64,000 nt of DNA, from NCBI GenBank assembly GCA_037127315.1, contig JBBBDQ010000191.1:16291001-16355000 (forward strand), in the 5' to 3' direction. The stretch is from Ascarosepion bandense (taxonomy: Eukaryota; Mollusca; Cephalopoda; Sepiida; Sepiidae). The notes below the pieces were generated by a model. That model was not told the DNA's origin. It saw nothing but the letters and a program-made list of their open reading frames with translations, and did no database searches. Made by a program: the position numbers and the translations under genes. How positions within the stretch are numbered: the stretch's first letter is position 1; each line of letters opens with the position of its first letter. This document shows positions 55,110 to 64,000 of the stretch, piece after piece.

Positions 55110-55560
55110 TGCAGGTTTCATTAAAAATGACAGAAAAGGTTTGATGGTTAAGATTTTTATGTAATTTTTCATGTAATCTTATGATTTCTTTCTTTTGCGG
55201 ACATAAATTATATAAAAATTGTCCAAATGTTTTGTTTATCCGAATGCTTTCGGCCATTTTCAAGGATTAATGTTATTATACGTGTAACAGAATGTAAATG
55301 GTGTTATGTATAATATAGAATAGTATTTTTATGTACCGAACATGGTGAGCATGTTGTTACCGTGTTCGTATTTGATGTTATCGAGTGTTGGGTTTTTCGT
55401 TTTTATTAATAAGGTCTCCATTATTTTTATTCTTTTTTTTAATATATGGATGATGCTATGATATTTGTGTTGTCAACAAGTATGTTTTGGATAGGGTTTG
55501 GGAAATTACATAAAAAACATAACCATCACACCTCGTCTGTCATTTTTAATGAAACCTGCA
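55110..55560. mobile_element. Unclassified element with 25-bp perfect TIRs
   Basis: 55110-55134 and 55536-55560 are exact inverted copies of a 25-bp sequence beginning 'tgcaggtttcattaaaaatg'. The interior has no clear domain; a minus frame (55069-55263) of 64 codons starts inside and reads through the left repeat. Confidence 0.7.
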
Positions 55561-55581
55561 TAAAAGAGAGAGTGGTACATA

Positions 55582-55873
55582 TCTAAACTTATTTATAAAC
55601 GGAACTTTGTGTGTGTGTATGTGTGTCTGTTACCTATAGACTCCGAAACGGCTGAACCGATTTTCTTGAAAATTTACACAGCTGTATTATAAGCGTCTGC
55701 GAGTGTTGTTAGCTAGGTTTTGTGTCGAAGTATCCTCGATAAATATCGAAAAAATCGGATTGTAGAAGGAGTGGTCCAATTTTAATCAAATATGATACAC
55801 TCATAGACAAAGACATAAGAAACGATATTCAGAAGTTTCAAGTTTGTAGTTCTTACAATAGTGCAGAAAATCG

Positions 55874-55911
<38 letters not shown>

Positions 55912-56292
55912 GGGCAAGATGTTTGTGTGTGTGTCTGTTTATCTGCCTGTATGTCTGTATTTTTTTCAGCCCCTTTATTTTAGTTTTTGCTTTGGCTCTA
56001 AGTAGGTATAATTGTAGTTCTTAGTCTCAGCTATGATACCATTTACTCAGAGGACTTATTTAGCCTTCAAAATTCAGTTTACGACGAAAAGACTTATTTG
56101 ATATGGATACCAGGAAATCAAAATTTGACTTACATCCATTCATTTTTCTTTCAGTGTACGGTTTCGCTTTAATTGGAAACAACTATTGCTTTTTAGTCTT
56201 TCGTGTCAACGTCCAAAGAGTCTGAGTTCCAGGACCATGGATTAGTTTTAAAGCTTTCATTACACCCGAGCCACACCGGGCTATACTGCTAG
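55582..56292 (+). mobile_element. Helitron-like element, copy H3
   Basis: Plus-strand, 711 bp: starts TCTAAACTTATTTATAAACG after A, contains GT and TA microsatellites, ends in hairpin-CTAG followed by T. The 3' hairpin is mutated ('cccgagccacaccggg'). Confidence 0.92.
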
Positions 56293-56377
56293 TGTATATA
56301 TATATATAGTAATGAATTAATAATAACAGACTAAATATCCGAAAATAATGGTAACTAACAGTAATATAAACCGTCTT

Positions 56378-56520
56378 CTAACCTGGAGAGGGGAAAAGAG
56401 ACAGATCCATACTTTTCTCAAGGCTATTTTTGAAGGCTATTTGTGTGAAAGTAAATGCAACAAATTCGGTAATGAATTCGAATTCGGCTCGTCGACTTCT
56501 CTTTCCGATCTGCACAGATC
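56378..56520 (-). mobile_element. SINE-A fragment
   Basis: Minus-strand 5' half: 'gaggctatttgtgtgaaagt'-type body and 'aattcgaattcggctcg' B-box region; tail missing. Confidence 0.7.
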
Positions 56521-56544
56521 TATATCTAGCTAGCTATCTATTTT

Positions 56545-56860
56545 TTATTCATTTGTCGTCAATAAAGGCAATAAAGCCACTAAGACGAAAGGGGTTATTA
56601 AGTGTTAGAGAATATAAAAACATACTATTAACGAGAAAAGACAAAAAATGACGATTGACATTTGATGTTCAAAGTTGATTGTGAAGACAGAATCCAGAGG
56701 AGAGTTCCACAAGCGACAAGTGCGATATAAGAAACTGTTAACATATAAATTACGATTGCAATTAACCGTTTCAACTGTAAACTGATGAGACACGTCCGCC
56801 AATCTAGTACTGCGCTTAAATTCCTAAGTCTCTGTACTAGAGAGGAAAGTTCATCAGAAC
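56545..56860 (-). pseudogene. LINE-A2 3' part
   Basis: On + 'aataaagccactaagacgaa' (tail) followed by the complement of the coding end: the frame 56605-56802 (-) includes RTCRLWNSPLDS, the counterpart of SRLWNSLP in LINE-A. Confidence 0.78.
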
Positions 56861-56894
56861 AGTTGCCATAAATTATTATATAAATTGTTAATCT

Positions 56895-57654
56895 ACCTAC
56901 CTATCTATCCTGACTTAGCCAGTATCGTTCGTTTCTATCTACCTACCTACCTATCTATCCTGACTTAGCCAGTATCGTTCGTTTCTATCTACCTACCTAC
57001 CTATCTATCCTGACTTAGCCAGTATCGTTCGTTTCTATCTACCTACCTACCTATCTATCCTGACTTAGCCAGTATCGTTCGTTTCTATCTACCTACCTAC
57101 CTATCTATCCTGACTTAGCCAGTATCGTTCGTTTCTATCTACCTACCTACCTATCTATCCTGACTTAGCCAGTATCGTTCGTTTCTATCTACCTACCTAC
57201 CTATCTATCCTGACTTAGCCAGTATCGTTCGTTTCTATCTATCTACCTACCTACCTACCTATCCTGACTTAGCCAGTATCGTTCGTTTCTATCTATCTAC
57301 CTACCTACCTACCTATCCTGACTTAGCCAGTATCGTTCGTTTCTATCTATCTACCTACCTACCTATCCTGACTTAGATAGAAACGAAGGATACTGGCTAT
57401 CTATCTATTTACCTATCTATCCTGACTTAGATGGCTAGTATCCTTCGTTTCTATCTATCTAAGTCAGGATAGATAGATAGATAGCTAGTATCCTTCGTTT
57501 CTATCTATCTACCTATCTATCCTGACTTGGCTAGTATCCTTCGTTTCTATCTAAGTCAGGATAGATAGGTAGATAGATAGAAACGAAGGATACTAATATC
57601 TATCTATCTATCCTGACTTAGATAGATAGAAACGAAGGATACTAGCTAAGTCAG

Positions 57655-57700
<46 letters not shown>

Positions 57701-58198
57701 AACGAAGGATACTAGCTATCTATCTACCTATCTATCCTGACTTAGCCAGTATCCTTCGTTTCTATCTATCTATCTACCTATCTATCCTGACTTAGCTAGT
57801 ATCCTTCGTTTCTATCTACCTATCTATCCTGACTTAGGTAGATAGAAACGAAGGATACTAGCTATCTATCCTGACTTAGCCAGTATCCTTCGTTTCTATC
57901 TATCTATCTATCCTGACTTAGCTAGTATCCTTCGTTTCTATCTACCTATCTATCCTGACTTAGGTAGATAGAAACGAAGGATACTAGCTATCTATCCTGA
58001 CTTATATAGAAACGAAGGATACTAGCTATCTATCTATCTATCTAAACGGATTTAATTAGTTTCCTTTCTTCCTATCTATCCATCTATTTAAATTGACTTA
58101 ATGAGTATCTATCTATTTAAATTGACTTAACGAGTATCTATCTATTTAAACTGACTTAACTAGTATTCTTCCTTCCTTCCTATCTATCTATACAGACT

Positions 58199-58254
<56 letters not shown>

Positions 58255-58255
58255 A
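56895..58255. repeat. CTAT minisatellite: 50-bp units then inverted units
   Basis: From 56900 to ~57350 units of 50 bp repeat almost without change, each with 'tgacttagccagtatcgttc'. From ~57360 to 58020 the units carry 'ccttcg' in place of 'cgttcg' and switch orientation repeatedly, so 'aaacgaaggatactagcta' alternates with its complement. A run of (GATA)n closes the array at 58199-58253. Confidence 0.95.
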
Positions 58256-58590
58256 AGGAACGATACTTGATACTTTTCCCTCCTACACCACCTCCCAAAA
58301 GATTGCATCGGATGACCTTTGCGTCAACCCTCTTCTCCTCAATAAAACCTTTAAGAGAACATTTATCCAACTGTTCCCACGCCTCCTTTTAACCAGATTG
58401 GCTGTTATTTATGTGTCTTATTGGTCTGGGTCAAGAGAAATACTTCGAATAGAACATAGAACTTAGGAAGAAATTAAAGCTGCAACACGTAAATATCCAA
58501 TCTCAGCGAGGAATGAAGACAATATGGCCTTAGATGCCGGCATGACTATACGCATGTCTGCATATAAGTACATATCTATCGACATTTGCG
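58256..58590. other. No feature seen
   Basis: Unique sequence after the array. The minus frame 58188-58370 is partly array-derived. Confidence 0.4.
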
Positions 58591-58712
58591 CAGTTCGAGG
58601 TGGTGTAATGGTTAGCAAGCTTGTCTTGATAGTATATACTATAAATGAGTAGAGAGATCGATCCTCACTAGGCACCCAATACTTTCGGCCTTGTGCTGCA
58701 TTTAAGAAAATT
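58591..58712 (+). mobile_element. SINE-C copy
   Basis: tRNA-like head 'gtggtgtaatggttagcaag' (A box) and 'gagatcgatcctcac' (B box), followed by 'actttcggccttgtgc'. The next copy is 60 bp downstream. Confidence 0.72.
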
Positions 58713-58769
58713 GTTATATTTATCTTTCGAACTACCTTTTATTTTCTTTATCTATCTATAATCTATTTC

Positions 58770-58890
58770 GGGCGCCTCGATGTGGTGTAAGGGTGCAAGC
58801 TTGACTCGCTAGAACCTTTGAATAGTGAGTTCGATTTTCACCGAGTACGCTATACTTTCGGCCTTGTGCCAAAAACTAATCTATTTATCA
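58770..58890 (+). mobile_element. SINE-C copy
   Basis: 'atgtggtgtaagggtgcaag' and 'gtgagttcgattttcac' followed by 'actttcggccttgtgcc', same layout as 58591-58712. Confidence 0.72.
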
Positions 58891-59020
58891 CACTCAATCC
58901 AAATCTTAGGAATGGTATAAATCTGTTCTCTCCAATCAGTAGTATTATCTCCCAAAAATTCTTCATACAGTATTCACCTATAAAAAAAAGAAAGAAATAT
59001 TCTTGCAATCCAAAATCAAA

Positions 59021-59337
59021 TCTAAATTTATTTATAAATGAAACTTTGTCTATGAGTGTGTGTGCGTGTCTGTGTGTCAGATACCTATAGACTCCGAAAC
59101 GGCTGAACCAATTTTCTTGAAAATTAACACAGTTGTACTATAAGCGTCTGCGAGTGTTCTTAGCGAGGTTTTGTGTCGAGGTACTCTCGATAAATATCGA
59201 AATTCGATAATCGAAAAATCGGGTTATAAAAGGAGTGTTCTGATTTTAATCAAATTTGATACACTCATAGACAAAGACATAAGAAACGATATTCAGAAGT
59301 TTCAATGCTGTAGTTCTTACAATAGGGCAGAAAATCG

Positions 59338-59382
<45 letters not shown>

Positions 59383-59769
59383 GGCAAGATGTTTGTGTGT
59401 GTATCTGTTTATCTGCCTGTATGTCTGTATTTTTTTTTCAGCCCTTTTATTTTAGTTTTTACTTCTGGTTTGGCTCTAAGTAGGTATAATTGTAGTTTTT
59501 AGTCTCAGCCATGATACCATTTACTCAGAGGACTTATTTAGCCTTCAAAATTCAGTTTATGACGAAAAGACTTTTTTGATATGGACACCAGGAAATCAAA
59601 ATTTGACTTACATCCATTCATTTTTCTTTCAGTGTACGGTTTCGCTTTAACTGGAAACAACTATTGCTTTTTAGTCTTTCGCGTCAACATCCAAAGAGTC
59701 TGAGCTCCAGGACCATGGATTAGTTTTAAAGCTTTCATTACACCCGAGCAAACCGGGCTATACTGCTAG
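59021..59769 (+). mobile_element. Helitron-like element, copy H4
   Basis: 749 bp, TCTAAATTTATTTATAAATG after A, a longer (TA)n inside (59338-59379), and the end 'gggctatactgctag' followed by T. Hairpin degraded. Confidence 0.92.
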
Positions 59770-59969
59770 TATGTTATAGCATTAAATAATCCACACAGTG
59801 TTGAAAAACATTAATAAATAGATAAATCCGTTAATCCTTATCTATGTCAGTCAAAAGGATGACAAGACATGAACTGAGAGTAATGGTAAGGTAAGAAACG
59901 TTATTTAGAACTAGAAATGACAGGAAGCTATGAAAGCCATTATAGTTCTGAGGTGATGCTCAACATAAA

Positions 59970-59971
59970 AA

Positions 59972-60027
<56 letters not shown>

Positions 60028-60118
60028 AATCTCAGTCTCTTCCTCTATCTATGCTAGTCTCTTAACATCTATCTATCTAAGTCCCAGTCTCTTCCTCTAT
60101 CTATGCTAGTCTCTTAAC

Positions 60119-60171
<53 letters not shown>

Positions 60172-60262
60172 AGTCCCAGTCTCTTCCTCTATCTATGCTA
60201 GTCTCTTAACATCTATCTATCTAAGACCCAGTCTCTTCCTCTATCTATGCTAGTCTCTTAAA

Positions 60263-60295
<33 letters not shown>

Positions 60296-60405
60296 AAATC
60301 TAAGACCCAGTCTCTTCCTCTATCTATGCTAGTCTCTTAACATCCCTATCTATCTATCTAAGACCCAGTCTCTTCTTCCTATCTATCTATGCCCTAGTCT
60401 CTTTC

Positions 60406-60458
<53 letters not shown>

Positions 60459-60846
60459 AGACCCAGTCTCTTCCTCTATCTATGCTAGTCTCTTAACATC
60501 TATCTATATATCTAAGACCCAGTCTCTTCCTCTATCTATGCTAGTCTCTTAACATCTATCTATCTATCAATCTCAGTCTCAGTCTCTTCCTCTATCTATG
60601 CTAGTCTCTTAACATCTATCTATCTATCTATCTATCTATCTCAGTCTCAGTCTCTTCCTCTATCTATGCTAGTCTCTTAACATGTATCTATCTATCTATC
60701 TCAGTCTCTTCCTCTATCTATGCTAGTCTCTTAACATGTATCTATCTATCTATCTCAGTCTCTTCCTCTATCTATGCTAGTCTCTTAACATGTATCTATC
60801 TATCTATCTCAGTCTCTTCCTCTATCTATGCTAGTCTCTTAACATG

Positions 60847-60889
<43 letters not shown>

Positions 60890-60955
60890 GTCTCTTCACA
60901 TCTATTTCAGGCTCTTCCTCTATTTATGCTAGTTTCTTCACATCTATCTATCTTT
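59970..60955. repeat. CTAT minisatellite with 'ccagtctcttcc' spacer
   Basis: Runs of (CTAT)n separated by a spacer containing 'cagtctcttcctctatctat' and 'gctagtctcttaacat'. About 15 units of varying length, one orientation only. Confidence 0.95.
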
Positions 60956-61322
60956 GTAAAATCTTTGTAAAATCTATTAACCTGTGCGTGTGTGTGGAAC
61001 ACTTTGACAGAGATAATGGTGATAATATGAAAAAATAAGTATAAAGTTATGGAAACGGGGATTTTACAAGTATCGCAATAGATAAAGGAAAGTTTGTATT
61101 TCTCGCTTGGACTGATAATGAATCGTATAAAAATTAAACATAATTATATCAGAATTATTATGATTATTATTTCATATACAAATAAATAAAATCCAGCAGA
61201 CTAGAAAAGGGATGTTTAAAGTTGTTTAACCTCGGAGTTACATATTATATACATTAGGTATTTGAGTGCCAAAAGGCATAAATCATCGTTGTAACCTTGG
61301 GTGACACAAAATCTCTTTAATT
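60956..61322. other. No feature seen
   Basis: AT-rich unique sequence. Confidence 0.45.
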
Positions 61323-61334
61323 CTTGTGTGACTA

Positions 61335-61646
61335 GGATGTGCGTTGTGGTGCAGTGGATATCAGCTCGGAACGAGAAATCGAGGAGCCGAGTTCAAATTC
61401 CAGTTGAATTCAATGCATTCACTTACGCGCAAATACCCTTGGGAAAGGTATTCATCCGTCTCTTTCCTCCAGTTATGGGTTAAATAACACGACAGATTGG
61501 GTTCTATAGCCTTGGCGGGCAACCAATCTACCGCAGAAAGCAATGGTAACCTACTGCGGGATAATCTTCTGCCCAGTCAGTCATGTCTCTTTCGAGACAT
61601 GATCGCCCATGCGTGTTTCACGTATGGCACTTAACTGACTGACTGA
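61335..61646 (+). mobile_element. SINE-A copy, full length with TSD
   Basis: The reference copy, 312 bp. Both flanks are 'cttgtgtgacta' (61323-61334 and 61647-61658), a perfect 12-bp target-site duplication that fixes both ends. Order: A box 'tggtgcagtgg', B-box-like 'gagttcaaattcc', body, hairpin 'catgtctctttcgagacatg', tail (ACTG)n. Confidence 0.96.
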
Positions 61647-61827
61647 CTTGTGTGACTAATCATTCCTTCCTTCTGCGCTGAAGAAAAATGTTTCACTGAA
61701 ATTAGGAGTGAAATTCTTTGTTATATTTTGTTCACTATGAACATTAAATATACGTTTTAATTCACTGTTTGAAGTAAATAATAAAATACTTAATATTAAG
61801 TTATATTTATTAGTAAGTAATAGTAAT

Positions 61828-62125
61828 GTGCGTGTAATGGATATCAGCCTGGAATGAGAAATCGGAGAGCCGAGTTCGAATTCCTGTTGAATTCATTTCA
61901 TCCTCTTACGCACAAATAACATTGGAAAAGATATTAATTAATCCCCTTTCCCCTATCTGTGGACTAAATACCAGGACAAGTTGGGTTCTACAGCCTTGGT
62001 TGACAACCAATCTACTGCAAAAGTAAGGGAAACATGGTGTGGGAAAATCTTCTGCCCGGTTAGTCATGTCTCCAACGGGACATGTTCACCCAAGCGTATA
62101 TCACGTATGGCACTTAACTGACTGA
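61828..62125 (+). mobile_element. SINE-A copy
   Basis: Near full length with a short deletion in the head ('gtgcgtgtaatggatatcag'). The tail hairpin reads CATGTCTCCAACGGGACATG, still able to pair. Confidence 0.92.
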
Positions 62126-62737
62126 TGATTCCATCAGCTATGGAGCAAGAAATAGTCTTTGTATGGAGGAAAATCATTGTTTTTCTCAAAAAATTATTAA
62201 AGGAATATTTACTAGCTAAAAATAAAACCATTCTTACAAATCAAAATATATTTCGGCTTTAAATAACACATAAAGGGTTAATAAACCATAAAAATCATTA
62301 CTAAGTTGTTGACGACTTTGTCAATAAGAAAGGGAGACTGACTTAATTTTAAAAGAAATAAGTTTAAAATATGTCATTATTTGTTGGTTTTATTATTTTC
62401 CTCAGATTTTTCTCGTCATCAATAACGGCCATTATGGATTGCATGCTTCGGTTTGAAAGTTACCTTTCGTCACCGGTGCGCTGACTGCTATTGGATCGTG
62501 GATGAGATTAAATTAGACTGAAACGCGCTTTCTTAAAGAAATAGAATCTAAAACCGACAAAGTCGTTATTACATTTCGTATATTAATATCAATATATGTT
62601 AATATCAATTCCCTTTACCAAATAATGATGGAGATTTGAAGTCTTGTAGAAATGTTCTTTAATAATTTTAGTTTCGAAAAAAAAAATTCCTATAAGTGTT
62701 AATTCAGTTAATTGTTTGTTTTTTGGAATTGATAGTT
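62126..62737. other. No feature seen
   Basis: AT-rich unique sequence; no domain-bearing frame. Confidence 0.45.
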
Positions 62738-62796
62738 TTTTTTTTTATCATATCACCCCATGTTGGGTAGTAAAGCCACTAAGACACAAGGGTGTT
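62738..62796 (-). mobile_element. LINE-A2 3' tip
   Basis: T run, then 'atatcaccccatgttgggta' and 'aaagccactaagacacaagg', the LINE-A2 tail. Only ~60 bp remains; LINE-B follows at once. Confidence 0.65.
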
Positions 62797-63095
62797 CTTT
62801 AGGTGCCGTGTCTTCAGGAAGTAGGCCTTCCACTTGCTCCTGTTTCTTGCCACTCTTAACATTTATCCTCTTGGTCTCTCTCCCTAACCCTACTCTGCCA
62901 TCGACATGCTCAAGCCCATCAAGTATGTATCCCCCTATCTCTCTTTCCCTCTATTCCGTTCTATGAGTATTAGATTCCCTAAGCCTTCCTTCCTCATTAC
63001 ATTTCCCAGAAACCACAGCTGTCTATTCCTGATGCTAAGTATAAGTTTTTTTGTTTGTTTACATCTCCAAAACCCCGTCGTTGCTTACATGCTCA
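62797..63095 (-). pseudogene. LINE-B 3' part
   Basis: Complement of the LINE-B end: 'ggtgccgtgtcttcaggaag' to 'aaccccgtcgttgc', covering the C-terminal RKRQLKFLGHAMRKE region. No open frame. Confidence 0.85.
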
Positions 63096-63099
63096 TCTT

Positions 63100-63215
63100 T
63101 TCTTTAAAGGTATTTGTCATTAAGTGAATGTAACGATTCCGACTACAACTCGAACACTGCTCTTCAATTTTCTATTCCGAGCCGTTGTCCATTACACCAG
63201 TTGCACTTATCGATC
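63100..63215 (-). mobile_element. SINE-A 5' fragment
   Basis: 'aaaggtatttgtcattaagt' and 'aactcgaacactgctc' with 'tccattacaccag' match the head half on the minus strand. Confidence 0.7.
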
Positions 63216-63844
63216 ACCTAGAAATTATCAGCAGCTTGCTTTATCTTTATTTTCCTAAAAAAAAAAAAGGTGGGGGGTAAAGCGGTTAACTCCACGACTT
63301 TTATTCTTACTCTTTTTTTTTTTTACTTATCCGACCTTAAACTTTTCACCTTCTTTCACTCAATTCTTCCACCTTCTCGGCGCCTGCGCATAGAACTAGA
63401 GCGGGAATGCTATAAGTACGAAGTGATTTTATCTGCTATATCCCTATTTCACTGTTTATCCTAAGAAACGAAGGAATATGAGACTTTGAAGAAAATATAT
63501 ATGACAAGTGCAAGGAAGACAGAAAAAAAATAACAATAAACACTTTTTTCATTACATAAAAAATCTAAGGCATGTGTTGCATATATGTATCCCTCCCCCA
63601 CTGGTGCTAACGTATAACCGTCATTGTTTCAATTTCAGAAGTAATAGATTATCTTGTTGAGATCTCAAAGTTTCTGAGAGATACGTTTTGATAACTAAAA
63701 GATAAGGCGTCAGAAAGAACGCCAATGCTGAATACTGTGTTCTCGTTGTGACCTCTGATCAACTGAGAATTCAAAATTAAGACTGACAGGAGACAAAAAC
63801 AAGAGAGATTTTATATGCATAGTCTTTTCTTTTCTGGGTTTGTA
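63216..63844. other. No feature seen
   Basis: Unique sequence; the + frame 63270-63464 is unrecognised. Confidence 0.45.
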
Positions 63845-64000
63845 GAAAATGCAAATCTTCTACAAAAGTTAGCAAGTGCAAGCGAGAAAAAAAGAACTAA
63901 GCATAAATTTCAAGAAAACTAAAAGTATGGACATCAGCAAAAAGACCCTAAAATGACAACTACAGGTTGGAGAAACTAAAATGAAATAAGTAAAGAAACT
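63845..64000 (+). pseudogene. LINE-B RT fragment, runs off the window
   Basis: Matches the region just after YADD: 'aaatcttctacaaaagttag' and 'tttcaagaaaactaaaagta' correspond to LLQKLA and FKKTKSM, with a stop soon after. Continues past the window end. Confidence 0.8.

Overview
The window is gene-poor, repeat-saturated animal DNA. No convincing host protein-coding exon was found. Long TA, GA, CA and GATA microsatellites, many tRNA-derived SINEs, two main LINE lineages, Tc1/mariner elements, Helitrons, fold-back elements and a Penelope-like fragment suggest a large metazoan genome. A coleoid cephalopod, probably an octopus, fits best. That identification is inference from repeat style, not from a diagnostic gene.

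Layout. 1-2.3 kb: a 57-bp minisatellite, two 5S-rRNA-like copies separated by a duplicated spacer, and a CpG-rich patch that could be a promoter plus first exon. 2.5-6 kb: SINE-A copies, including an inverted tail-to-tail pair, and a tRNA-Pro-like pseudogene. 6.6-9.3 kb: a GATA/GA minisatellite abutting LINE-B and LINE-A fragments. 9.6-11.8 kb: a degenerate ~65-bp satellite interrupted by other repeats. 13.3-22 kb: three Tc1/mariner elements (one with IR/DR-type long inverted repeats), a transposase relic, a LINE-B copy broken by one stop, and palindromic elements. 24-30 kb: LINE, SINE and fold-back copies among TA tracts. 30.7-33.8 kb: a LINE-A element with an uninterrupted endonuclease/reverse-transcriptase frame of about 959 codons, the only long credible coding frame here. 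34.4-36.5 kb: two GATA-based minisatellites. 37.8-41 kb: a LINE-B relic carrying a nested fold-back element and a nested Helitron, then a SINE and an internally deleted mariner. 42-43.5 kb: two LINE-A copies head to head. 44-50 kb: a ribozyme SINE, MITEs, a second deleted mariner, a Penelope-like fragment. 51-64 kb: further MITEs, three more Helitrons, two CTAT minisatellites and more SINE/LINE copies.

The most interesting system is a SINE family, here SINE-B, whose tRNA-like pol III promoter is followed by a complete type-I hammerhead ribozyme. Four copies occur. Two (45174-45228 + and 52092-52146 -) keep every core nucleotide. Second is a Helitron-like family in four copies, all with TC...CTAG ends inserted between A and T; one lies inside LINE-B so the empty site can be read directly.

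Working family names (mine): SINE-A, tRNA-like head and hairpin tail, ~310 bp; SINE-B, tRNA-like head plus hammerhead; SINE-C, a second tRNA-like head; LINE-A, CR1/Jockey-group-like; LINE-A2, a variant of LINE-A tail; LINE-B, RTE-like with a (GAA)n tail. Autonomous LINEs probably mobilise the SINEs, but no LINE-SINE tail match was proven here.
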